This document shows, piece by piece, positions 26,138-34,130 of a stretch of 64,000 nt of DNA (position 1 is its first letter; each line of letters starts with the position of its first letter). Both the position numbers and the translations under genes were made by a program. The stretch covers positions 62,001 through 126,000 of the forward strand of contig CAWIBR010000019.1 of NCBI GenBank assembly GCA_963834425.1, written 5' to 3'. The notes below the pieces were generated by a model, which was not told where the DNA came from, did not search any database, and saw nothing but the letters and a program-made list of their open reading frames with translations. Origin of the DNA: CAVURS01 sp963834425. GTDB taxonomy: Bacteria; Actinomycetota; Actinomycetes; Actinomycetales; CAVURS01.

Positions 26138-27434
26138 TTAGCCCTGGCCGCTCGCCGCTGCTCGACGGCGGCTGATCGCGTCCACGCTGGCTGCGATCAG
26201 CAGCACCAACCCGGTGACCATGTAGACCCGGCCGGCCGGCTGGTTGAGCAGTGCCATGCCGTTGGCGATGACCGCGATCACGAAGCCACCGATGATGGCG
26301 TCGACGATCCGGCCCTTGCCACCGAACAGGCTGGTGCCGCCGATGACGGCCGCGCCCACGGCGTACAGCAGGACGGTGCCACCACCGGTCGACGGCGAGA
26401 CCGAGTTGTCGTTGCTCGCGAACAGGATTCCGGCCACCGCCGCCAGCGTGGAGCAGATGATGAAGCAGACCATCCGCACGGCCGGCACGTTGATGCCGGA
26501 CCGCCGCGCAGCCTCGGCATTCCCGCCGACCGCGTAGACGTGCCGGCCCCAGGCCGTGCGGTTCAACACGAAGGTCAGCAGGAGCAGCAGGCGACCAGGA
26601 TCGCCACGACGATCGGCACGCCCTTGATCGAGATGGTTCCTGGGCTGCGCTCCTTGCTCAGGTAGGCCACCGCCGCTCCCGGTGATGACGGCGAGCGCGA
26701 TGGTCTTGAACATCCACAGCGCCAGCGGGTCGCCGGTCAGCCCGCGGGCGCGCCGCGTGACCGAGCGGCGGAAGGTCAGCAGGGCGTAGCCACCGATCAG
26801 CACGATCCAGAGCAACCAGCCCAGCCACACCGGCATGTTGTTGTTCATCAGCGCGAGGATGGTCGGGTCGCGGAAGCCGATCGTGCCGCCCTCGCCGATG
26901 ATCACCAGCGTCACGCCTTGCAGGCCGAGGAACGCGGCCAGGGTGACGACGAACGAGGGGACGCCCAGCCGCGAGACCCACAAGCCCATCACGAGACCGA
27001 TGACCGCGCCGGTGAGCAGGCAGACGATCGTCGCCAGGATCCAGTTCCAGTGATGGTTGGTCAGGAAGACGCCCATGACTGCGGCGGCGGTGCCCGCCGT
27101 CACACCGGCGGACAGGTCGATCTCACCGAGCAGCAGCACGAAGACCAGGCCCATCGCGATGACGATGACCGGCGCACCCTGCTGGATCAGGTTGGCGAAG
27201 TTGAACGCGTCCGTGAACGTCGACGGCCGCAGGGCCGAGAAAACGACGACCAACACCAACAGGCCCAACACAGCCGGGAGGGCGCCGACGTCACCGCCGC
27301 GGACGCGGGTGACGTAGGCCCGGGCCGAGTCACCCAGCGTCGCCTGCGGCACGTCGTCCGGGCGAGGTAGGCGGTGCGGCGGGCTCGGGCGGCGGGGTGG
27401 GCGCGGCGGGCGGGGTCGGAGTCGCGGTGCTCAT
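26138..27434 (-). CDS. xylH: xylose-type ABC transporter permease (frame errors)
   Basis: CUT2/XylH-type permease with about ten hydrophobic segments; GLVFVLLLGEIDLSAGVTAG is the family signature and GGTSLFGGKGRI the cytoplasmic EAA-like loop. The written frame starts at GTG 27352 without a ribosome site. An ATG at 27432-27434 has GGAGG seven bases upstream, and the distance is 3n+1, so one extra base probably hides this start. A compensated double shift scrambles 26590-26680: removing a C at 26678-26680 and adding one base near 26590 restores AYLSKERSPGTISIKGVPIV. Corrected length is about 431 residues. Confidence 0.75.
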
Positions 27435-28284
27435 GACGCGTCCTCCGTCGTCGTCGCTGGGCATCGGATTGGCGAACCGGGCTTCAGCGTCCTGGTTGCC
27501 GTGCTCGCCCGAACGACCGGTCGTGATCAGCTCGACGACCTGGTTGTTCGTCACGGTCTTGGCGTCGACCTGGGCGACCATCTCGCCGAGGTAGAGCACG
27601 GCGATGTCGTCGGCGACCTGGAAGACGTCGATCAGGTTGTGGCTGATCAGGATCACGGCCAGGCCGCGGTCAGCCAGTCGGCGGACCAGGCGCAGGACCT
27701 GCTCGGTCTGCGCGACGCCCAGGGCCGCGGTCGGCTCGTCCAGGACGACGACGCGCGAGTTCCACAGGACGGCGCGGGCGATGGCCACGGTCTGGCGCTG
27801 GCCGCCGGACAGGCTGGCGACGTGGGTGCGGACCGAGGCGAGCGTGCGCACGGACAGACCCGGCGAGGGTCTCGATCGCCTTGGTCTCCATGGTGTCCTC
27901 GTCGAGCAAGCCGGTCTTCTTCAGCTCGCGACCGAGGTACATGTTGTGGACCACGTCGAGGTTGTCGCACAGCGCGAGGTCCTGGTAGACGACCTCGATG
28001 CCCAGGGCGGCGCTGTCCTTCGGGCTGGCGACGTGGACCTTCTTGCCGTCGTAGATGTACTCGCCCGAGTCAAAGCCGTGGATGCCGGCGATGCCCTTGA
28101 TCAGGGTGCTCTTGCCGGCGCCGTTGTCACCGACGAGGGCGGTGACCCGGCCGGCCCGGACGTCCAGGTCGATCCCCCGCAGGACGTTCACGGCGCCGAA
28201 GCTCTTGTGAATGCCCCGCAGCTGGAGCAGCGGGGCGGTGCGATCGGATCTGGTCTCTGCTTCTTGCACGGTGCTGGTCGTCAT
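27431..28284 (-). CDS. xylG: xylose-type ABC transporter ATP-binding protein (frame errors)
   Basis: Single ABC domain. Walker A VGDNGAGKSTLIK near residue 52, VVYQDLALCDNLDVVHNMYLG Q-loop region, signature LSGGQRQTVAIARA, Walker B VVVLDEPTAALG and ILISHN. The last part is in another frame; one extra base in CCC at 27859-27861 explains it (TLAGLSVRTLASVRTHVASL). As written the frame continues to 27330. A further extra G near 27440 would place the stop at 27431-27433 overlapping the permease ATG. Start ATG 28284 has GGAGG five bases upstream. Likely xylose or a related pentose. Confidence 0.78.
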
Positions 28285-28405
28285 CGACGCCTCCACGGTT
28301 GGCTGGTCACGCGGGCCCACTCCGGCTCAGTATTTCGCTAAACGAGCCCCGCGCACTCCGGGCAGATGGGGGCCGGCCGGATGACCGGCCGACCCCCACC
28401 GCGTC

Positions 28406-29518
28406 CTAGGAAACGCCGTACTTGGTGCAGAGGGCTGCGTACTGGTCGACGCAGACCGTCGCCGCCTTCTGGTAGCCGTCCTTGAACGGAATCTCGATGT
28501 TGGCCGTCGTGATCGCGACCGGGGTCGCCAGCACGGACTTCACGGCCGTGTGCGTCACGGTGTCCATGACCGAACCGGTGGCCAGAGCGTCGGCCGCGGC
28601 CGTGTCACCCTTGGTCAGGTCGATCGCCAGCTTCGAGGCCGCCTGGGCCTCGAGGTCGGTGTTCTTGTAGACCGTCATGCACTGGTTGCCAGCAAGGATC
28701 TGCTGCAGCCCACCGACGCTCGCGTCCTGACCGGTCACCGGCACCTTGCCGGCAACGCCGTCCTGCGTGAGGCGAGCGATGATGCCGCCGGCCATCGTGT
28801 CGTTGGCCGAGACGACGCCGTCGATCTTGCCCTTGTTCTGCGTGTACAGCTGCTGGAAAGCGTTGCCAGCCTTGGTGGCGTCCCAGAAACCGCTCTGGTC
28901 GCCGACGAGCTTGTAGTCGCCCGAAGCGATCTTCGGCTGGAGCGCCGCAACGTAGCCGGACTTGAACAGCGCGGCGTTGTTGTCGGTCGGGTCACCGTTG
29001 ATGTAGACGATGTTGGCCTTGGTCTTGCCAGCCGTGTCCAGGCACTTCTGCAGGCCCTCGCCCTGGAGCTTGCCGACCAGGACGTTGTCGAACGACACGT
29101 AGTACGACGCGCCGCCGCCCAGCGTGAGGCGGTCATAGTCGATGCTCTTGATGCCGGCCGCGGCGGCCTTCTTCAGGCACGCGCCACCGGAGTCGGAGTC
29201 CAGGTTGACGATCATGAGGACCGAGACGCCCTCGTTGATCATGCTCTGACAGATGGTGCTGAACTTCGTCTTGTCACCACCGGCGTTCTGGATGTCGCCC
29301 TTGAAGCCGGCGGCCGTGAACGCAGCGTTCAGGCTGGGCCGGTCGTTGGCTTCCCACCGGGGGGAGGTTGTGGTGTCAGGGAGAATGACGCCGATCGTCT
29401 TGGTCTTGGTGCTGCCGGAGCTGGAGCTCCCGCCGCCCGAGCTGCCACAGGCAGCCATCACGAGCACGAGTGCGGCCGCCGACAGAACAGGCAGCGCCCG
29501 CCACTTCTTAGAACTCAT
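28406..29518 (-). CDS. xylF: xylose-type periplasmic-binding lipoprotein
   Basis: 370 residues. Lipoprotein signal MSSKKWRALPVLSAAALVLV, then the lipobox MAAC with lipidated Cys near residue 24, then a Gly/Ser linker. The binding fold has IKSIDYDRLTLGG and YYVSFDNVLVGKLQGEGL, the pattern of XylF and ChvE-like pentose binders. It delivers sugar to the xylGH transporter. ATG 29518 has AAGGGA upstream. First gene of the transporter operon, about 120 bp from the ATPase gene, facing away from xylA. Confidence 0.88.
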   Translation of the reverse strand: MSSKKWRALPVLSAAALVLVMAACGSSGGGSSSSGSTKTKTIGVILPDTTTSPRWEANDRPSLNAAFTAAGFKGDIQNAGGDKTKFSTICQSMINEGVSVLMIVNLDSDSGGACLKKAAAAGIKSIDYDRLTLGGGASYYVSFDNVLVGKLQGEGLQKCLDTAGKTKANIVYINGDPTDNNAALFKSGYVAALQPKIASGDYKLVGDQSGFWDATKAGNAFQQLYTQNKGKIDGVVSANDTMAGGIIARLTQDGVAGKVPVTGQDASVGGLQQILAGNQCMTVYKNTDLEAQAASKLAIDLTKGDTAAADALATGSVMDTVTHTAVKSVLATPVAITTANIEIPFKDGYQKAATVCVDQYAALCTKYGVS

Positions 29519-29566
29519 CAATCGTCCCTTCGCAGAGGGCGCCCGCCGATGACGACGATCACGCCG

Positions 29567-29587
29567 TATGTTGTGTTGTGCAACATA
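29567..29587. promoter_or_regulatory. TATGTTG-N7-CAACATA operator in the xylF/xylA divergent promoter
   Basis: A perfect 7-7-7 inverted repeat in a less GC-rich stretch, 49 bp before xylF and 130 bp before xylA. The dyad, spacing and place between the binding-protein and isomerase genes fit a ROK-type XylR operator controlling both directions. Confidence 0.6.
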
Positions 29588-29716
29588 GCCCGGCTAGGTT
29601 GGCGCCCCAATACCCCAGCAGGTCTCAATTTGTTGTCGTCGATAACGATCACGTAACGCGGCGGTCACCGGAGCGACATCCGAGGTTCACGCCGCACGAA
29701 GGCCCGGGAGGCCCGG

Positions 29717-30877
29717 ATGGCTGACTTCACCCCCACTCGTGAGGACCGCTTCTCGTTCGGTCTGTGGACCGTCGGCTGGCAGGGTGTCGATGTCTTCGGC
29801 GGCGCCGTGCGGCCGCCGCTGGACCCGGCCGAGGCGGTGCACCGGCTCAGCGAGCTCGGTGCCTACGGCATCACCTTCCACGACAACGACGTCTTCCCCT
29901 TCGAGGCCGACGCGGCCGAGAAGGAGCGGCACCTCGCTCCCTTGCGGGCCGCCCTGGCCGACACCGGGCTGGTCGTGCCGATGATCACGACCAACCTGTT
30001 CTCGCACCCGGTCTTCCGGGACGGTGGCTTCACCAACAACGACCGCGACGTACGCCGGTTCGCCATCCGCAAGGTGGCCGACAACATCGACCTCGCGGCC
30101 GAGCTCGGTGCGAAGACGTTCGTGGCGTGGGGCGGCCGCGAGGGCGCGGAATCCGGTGCCAGCAAAGACATCCGGGCCGCCCTCGACCGCTACAAGGAGG
30201 CGTTCGACCTGCTCGGCCAGTACGTCCTGGACCAGGGGTACGACATCCGGTTCGCCATCGAGCCCAAGCCCAACGAGCCCCGCGGCGACATCCTGCTGCC
30301 GACGATCGGCCACGCGCTGGCCTTCATCAACGAGCTCGAGCACCCGGAGATGGTCGGCCTCAACCCCGAGGTCGGGCACGAGGAGATGGCCGGGCTCAAC
30401 TACGCCAGCGGGATCGCGCAGGCGCTGTGGCACGGCAAGCTCTTCCACATCGACCTCAACGGCCAGCACGGGCCGCGTTTCGACCAGGACCTGCGCTTCG
30501 GTGCCGGCAACGCCCGCGGCGCCTTCTGGACCGTCGACATCGTGGAGTCCGGCGGGTACGACGGGCCGCGGCACTTCGACTTCAAGCCGCCGCGGACCGA
30601 GGACATGACCGGGGTCTGGGCCTCGGCCGCGGGCTGCATGCGCAACTACCTCATCCTGCGCGACAAGGCCCGGGCCTTCCGGGCCGACCCGGAGGTGCAG
30701 GCCGCGTTGCAGGCCGCGCGGGTCGACGAGCTGTCGGTGCCCAGCCTCGCGACGGGCGAGACCCTGGCCGACGTACGGTCCGAGTCCGGCTTCGACCCGG
30801 ACGCAGCAGCGTTGCGCGGCATGGGGTTCGAGCACCTCGACCAGCTCGCCCTCGACCACCTCTACGGCATCCGCTGA
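29717..30877 (+). CDS. xylA: xylose isomerase
   Basis: 386 residues, class I (actinobacterial) length. Converts D-xylose to D-xylulose. Active-site His in GITFHDNDVFPF, catalytic stretch FVAWGGREGAESGAS, metal ligand Glu in IEPKPNEPRGDILLPT, and LNPEVGHEEMAG with HIDLNGQHG. It ends with GFEHLDQLALDHLYGIR, as in Streptomyces enzymes. GGGAGG precedes the ATG. It is divergent from the xylFGH genes. No xylulokinase is in the window. Confidence 0.96.
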   Translation: MADFTPTREDRFSFGLWTVGWQGVDVFGGAVRPPLDPAEAVHRLSELGAYGITFHDNDVFPFEADAAEKERHLAPLRAALADTGLVVPMITTNLFSHPVFRDGGFTNNDRDVRRFAIRKVADNIDLAAELGAKTFVAWGGREGAESGASKDIRAALDRYKEAFDLLGQYVLDQGYDIRFAIEPKPNEPRGDILLPTIGHALAFINELEHPEMVGLNPEVGHEEMAGLNYASGIAQALWHGKLFHIDLNGQHGPRFDQDLRFGAGNARGAFWTVDIVESGGYDGPRHFDFKPPRTEDMTGVWASAAGCMRNYLILRDKARAFRADPEVQAALQAARVDELSVPSLATGETLADVRSESGFDPDAAALRGMGFEHLDQLALDHLYGIR

Positions 30878-30886
30878 CCCGGGTCC

Positions 30887-30989
30887 CCCGCTTGCTTTGG
30901 CCGTCGAAACCGGGCTCGGCGGCCGGAAATGTCCAGTCCCAAGCCGGATTCGACGGCCAAACCCGGACTCGACGGCCAGGACAAGCGGG
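30887..30989. terminator. large interrupted hairpin between convergent genes
   Basis: CCCGCTTG (30887) pairs with CAAGCGGG ending at 30989; inside it GGCCGTCGA pairs with TCGACGGCC, and CCGGG with CCCGG. A second GATTCGACGGCC copy lies within the loop. The structure fills the space between the xylA stop and the CoA-transferase stop, so it can act as a terminator in both directions. Confidence 0.65.
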
Positions 30990-32216
30990 TCAGGCGGGGT
31001 CGGGCGGGGGTTGGGCGAGCCAGGCGCGGATCGACGCGGCGTCGCCGTCGAGGACGGGCGGGGCGCGGTGCTCGATCCGGGTGACCTCGGTGCCGTCGTC
31101 GGCGAAGAATCGCAGGGGCGGGCCGGGCAGGGTGATCGGCCCGAGGGTCGCGTGGTCGACATCGATCAGCAGGCCCTGGCTGCGGGTCTGCTCCCACTCA
31201 TAGACCTGGTCGAGGCGGCGAACCTGTCCGGCCGGCACCTTGGCCTCGGCCAGCCGGGCCAGCAGCGGCTCGGCATCCCAGCTCGCGAAGGCCCCTTCGA
31301 TCAGCGCGATCACCTCCTCGCGATGAGCGACCCGCTCGGCGTTGCTGTCCATCCCGGGGGTCAGCGGGTCCAGGTCGAACGCCGCGCACAGCCGCTGCCA
31401 CAGGGCCTCGCTGCCGACGGAGATCTGGACGGCGCCGTCCCGGCAGCGAAACAGCCCGTACGGCGAGATGGACAGGTGGTGATTCCCTTGCGCCACAGGG
31501 ACTTCGCCGGCCACGGTCCAGCGCGTGCCTTGGTAGGTGTGGATGCCGACCACCGCCGAGAGCAGCGAGGATCGGACCACCTGGCCCCGGCCGGTGTGGG
31601 CGCGCTCGATCAAGGCTGCGAGCACGCCGTACGCGCCGTACATCCCGGCCAGCAGGTCGGCGACGGGTAGCCCGACCTTCGTGGGCTCCTCGGGTGAGGG
31701 GCCAGTGAGCGACATCAGCCCGGCCTCGCCCTGGGCGATCTGGTCGTAGCCGGCGCGGCCGGCTTCGGGGCCGTCGTGACCGAAGCCGCTGATCGAGAGC
31801 ACCACCAGGCCCGGGTTGAGCTCGTGCAGCCGCTCGATCGGAAAGCCGAGGCGGTCCAGCACGCCGGTGCTGAAGTTCTCGAGCAAGACATCAGCTCGCT
31901 CCACCAGGGCCGCCAGCGTCTCCCGGCCGTCGTCGCTGGCCAGGTCCAGCGCGATCGACTCCTTGCCCCGGTTGGCCGACAGGAAGTACGTCGATTCCCT
32001 TGCGCCCGAGGCAGGTTGGACGAACGGCGGCCCCCAGCCGCGGGTGTCGTCGCCACCGCCCGGCCGCTCCACCTTGATCACCCGGGCGCCCAGGTCGGCC
32101 ATCATCATCGCCGCGTGCGGACCGGCGAGGGCGCGGGTCAGGTCGATCACGACGATGCCGTCCAGCGGACCTCGTCGAGCGCCCGGCTCGCGGCCGGGAG
32201 TGGGGTCGTCCGGCAT
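30990..32216 (-). CDS. CaiB/BaiF-family (class III) CoA-transferase
   Basis: 408 residues. N-terminal LDGIVVIDLTRALAGPHAAM, then DLGARVIKVERPGGGDDTRG, then the catalytic Asp region VLLENFSTGVLDRLGF and SISGFGHDGP; the C-terminal half has HREEVIALIEGAFA and the VPAGQVRRLDQV loop. It transfers CoA between carboxylic acids. The acid is unknown; the family includes formyl-, carnitine- and succinyl-CoA-linked enzymes. The ATG shares its A with the stop of the ArsR-type regulator upstream (TGATG), so the two form an operon. Confidence 0.87.
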   Translation of the reverse strand: MPDDPTPGREPGARRGPLDGIVVIDLTRALAGPHAAMMMADLGARVIKVERPGGGDDTRGWGPPFVQPASGARESTYFLSANRGKESIALDLASDDGRETLAALVERADVLLENFSTGVLDRLGFPIERLHELNPGLVVLSISGFGHDGPEAGRAGYDQIAQGEAGLMSLTGPSPEEPTKVGLPVADLLAGMYGAYGVLAALIERAHTGRGQVVRSSLLSAVVGIHTYQGTRWTVAGEVPVAQGNHHLSISPYGLFRCRDGAVQISVGSEALWQRLCAAFDLDPLTPGMDSNAERVAHREEVIALIEGAFASWDAEPLLARLAEAKVPAGQVRRLDQVYEWEQTRSQGLLIDVDHATLGPITLPGPPLRFFADDGTEVTRIEHRAPPVLDGDAASIRAWLAQPPPDPA

Positions 32217-32539
32217 CAGGGCCGTCGCTCGAGGTCGGCCTTGAGGTCAGCCAACGCGGTGACCTGACGCTCGGTGTACTTGTCGATCCACCGGTCGTGG
32301 ATCAGCCGGATCGGCACCGGGTTGAGGAAGTGCAGCTTCTCGCGTCCCTGCCGTCGGGTGACGATGAGGGAGGCCTCCTCGAGCACCCGCAGGTGTTTCA
32401 TCACCCCGAAGCGGGTCATCTCCAGCTCGGTCTCGAGTTCGGTCAGGGTGCGACCGTCGCGGGTGAAGAGCAGGTCGAGCAGGAACCGGCGGGTGGGGTC
32501 GGCGAGGGCCTTGAAGACCTTGTCCTCGTCGCCGCTCAT
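32216..32539 (-). CDS. ArsR-type winged-helix regulator
   Basis: 107 residues. FKALADPTRRFLLDLLF followed by the recognition helix MTRFGVMKHLRVLEEA and wing VTRRQGREKLHFLN is a standard ArsR/SmtB-like fold of the metal-independent HTH_20 type. No Cys residues for metal sensing. The ATG at 32539 is chosen over the GTG two codons upstream because GGAG precedes it at six bases. It is coupled to the CoA-transferase gene and likely controls it. Confidence 0.82.
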   Translation of the reverse strand: MSGDEDKVFKALADPTRRFLLDLLFTRDGRTLTELETELEMTRFGVMKHLRVLEEASLIVTRRQGREKLHFLNPVPIRLIHDRWIDKYTERQVTALADLKADLERRP

Positions 32540-32650
32540 GCTCACTCCGTCAAGTTAGGTGACTGCCTGGTCACGCGGCAACTGCGGCACCGATCGACGA
32601 TTCTGGCTAGTCAATCGGCACCGCAGCGGGTACGTCGGGGCGAGGTGAGC

Positions 32651-32828
32651 TCAGCGGAACATGCTGTGCCCGGTCTCCAGCAACGACTTGAGGTCGCTGA
32701 GCACCCAGGCTCCGGTAAACCTGCGTGGTCTCCAGCCTCGTTGGCATCTCCTGCGGCGTGTGCCTGGAGCTCGGGGCGCTGTCCTCGGTCACGGGGGTGG
32801 CCTCCCGACTGGTCGTCGTACTCGTCAT
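32651..32828 (-). CDS. possible small basic protein, about 58 residues (frame broken)
   Basis: ATG 32828 follows a purine-rich GAGGAGAGGGAC leader and starts MTSTTTSREATPVTEDS. The other frame ends TGAWVLSDLKSLLETGHSMFR and stop at 32651-32653. The 178-nt span is 3n+1, so one extra base would connect them, as elsewhere in this window. Removing one C from the run in GCGCCCCGAG gives an Arg-rich middle. The family is not recognised, and the ORF may be spurious. Confidence 0.3.
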
Positions 32829-32890
32829 GTCCCTCTCCTCACCCTGGGGCCCGGACCGGTACGCCGGGCGGCGGCTCGCCGAAAAGAGAG

Positions 32891-32906
32891 GTGACCATAT
32901 GGTCAC
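32891..32906. promoter_or_regulatory. GTGACCATATGGTCAC perfect palindrome upstream of serA
   Basis: A 16-bp perfect dyad ends 18 bp before the serA-like ATG and lies 62 bp before the possible small minus-strand gene. The TGGTCA-type half resembles GntR/FadR sites. The regulator is unknown; no GntR gene is adjacent. Confidence 0.6.
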
Positions 32907-32924
32907 ATGTCAAGGACTGGTGGA

Positions 32925-34130
32925 ATGGACCTCGTGAAAGCCCTGCTGCTGGAGAACATCCATCCCGACGCCGTCGCCGCGCTGGAGGCCGCCGACATCG
33001 AGGTGGACACGCGCCCCGGCGCTCTCGACGAGACCGACCTGATCGCGGCATTGGAGGGCGTCGACCTGCTCGGGATCCGGTCCGGGACGAAGGTCACGGA
33101 TGCGGTCCTCGCGGCGGCGCCCGAGCTGTTGGCGGTCGGTGCGTTCTGCATCGGGACCAACCAGATCGACCTGACCTCCGCGGCCGGGCGCGCGATCGCG
33201 GTCTTCAACGCGCCGTTCTCCAACACGCGCAGCGTGGTCGAGCTCGCGATCGCCGAGATGATCTCGCTGACCCGGCGCCTGACCGAGAAGAACGACGCCC
33301 TGCACGGTGGGCGCTGGGACAAGTCGGCCAAGGGCGCCCATGAGATGCGCGGGCGCACCCTCGGCATCATCGGCTACGGCAACATCGGCAGCCAGCTCTC
33401 GGTGCTCGCCGAGGCCCTGGGCATGGGCGTCGTCTTCTTCGACACCGCTGACAAGCTGCCGATGGGCAACGCGCGCCGGCTCGACACGATGGACGAGCTC
33501 CTCGAGCTGGCTGACGTCGTCACTCTGCACGTCGACGGTCGGGTCGGCAACGCCGGCTTCTTCGACGCCAAGCAGTTCGCTGCGATGCGCCCGGGTTCGG
33601 TCTTCCTGAACCTCTCGCGCGGCTTCGTCGTCGACCAGGAGGCGTTGCGGGACAACATCCTCAGCGGCCACTTGGCCGGCGCCGCCATCGACGTCTTCCC
33701 GGTCGAGCCGAAGGCCCAGGGCGATGAGTTCGAGTCGCTGTTGCGTGGCCTGCCCAACGTGATCCTGACCCCGCACGTCGGCGGCTCGACGGAGGAGGCC
33801 CAGCAGGACATCGGTCGGTTCGTGTCGGGCAAGCTGCGCGACTACGTCGTCGCAGGCAGCACTGCGCTCAGTGTCAACCTGCCGCCGGCTTGGCTCGATG
33901 GCCGGCCGACGGCGCACCGGTTGGCCCACCTGCACACCAACACCCCCGGCGTGCTGGCCACGGTCAACAACCTGCTGGCCGAACACCGGGTCAACATCGA
34001 GGGCCAGGTCCTGGTCACCCGCGACCAGCTGGGCTACGCGCTCACCGACGTGTCGGCTGACTACGCGCCGGACGTCGTGCAGGCCCTGGCGCAGATGCCC
34101 GAGACGGTGCGGCTCCGGGTCCTGTCGTGA
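32925..34130 (+). CDS. serA: D-3-phosphoglycerate dehydrogenase (E. coli-type, with ACT domain)
   Basis: 401 residues. Catalytic and NAD domains with GIIGYGNIGSQLSVLAEALG, then NLSRGFVVD, and the catalytic His in TPHVGGSTEEAQ. The C-terminal ACT domain (about 325-400; NTPGVLATVNNLLAEHRVNI) binds serine. This is the shorter E. coli form rather than the 520-residue mycobacterial form. It oxidises 3-phosphoglycerate and in E. coli also reduces 2-oxoglutarate to D-2-hydroxyglutarate. The stop overlaps the GTG of the next gene, a D-2-hydroxyglutarate-dehydrogenase-like protein, so the two activities are coupled. AAGGA precedes the ATG. Confidence 0.88.
   Translation: MDLVKALLLENIHPDAVAALEAADIEVDTRPGALDETDLIAALEGVDLLGIRSGTKVTDAVLAAAPELLAVGAFCIGTNQIDLTSAAGRAIAVFNAPFSNTRSVVELAIAEMISLTRRLTEKNDALHGGRWDKSAKGAHEMRGRTLGIIGYGNIGSQLSVLAEALGMGVVFFDTADKLPMGNARRLDTMDELLELADVVTLHVDGRVGNAGFFDAKQFAAMRPGSVFLNLSRGFVVDQEALRDNILSGHLAGAAIDVFPVEPKAQGDEFESLLRGLPNVILTPHVGGSTEEAQQDIGRFVSGKLRDYVVAGSTALSVNLPPAWLDGRPTAHRLAHLHTNTPGVLATVNNLLAEHRVNIEGQVLVTRDQLGYALTDVSADYAPDVVQALAQMPETVRLRVLS

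Larger units (their letters stand above)
32546..32924. other. intergenic region with a possible small frame-broken gene and a palindromic operator
   Basis: Nothing convincing lies between 32546 and 32650. A possible small minus-strand gene spans 32651-32828. A 16-bp perfect palindrome lies at 32891-32906. Several plus-strand frames exist but have no ribosome site or usual codon bias. Confidence 0.5.

Noticed and set aside
30887..31162. Long reverse-strand frame running from the xylA gene past 30990
   Set aside because: It is a shadow of the high-GC xylA coding strand; the stretch between xylA and the CoA-transferase gene is a hairpin, and codon bias fits the genes already called.
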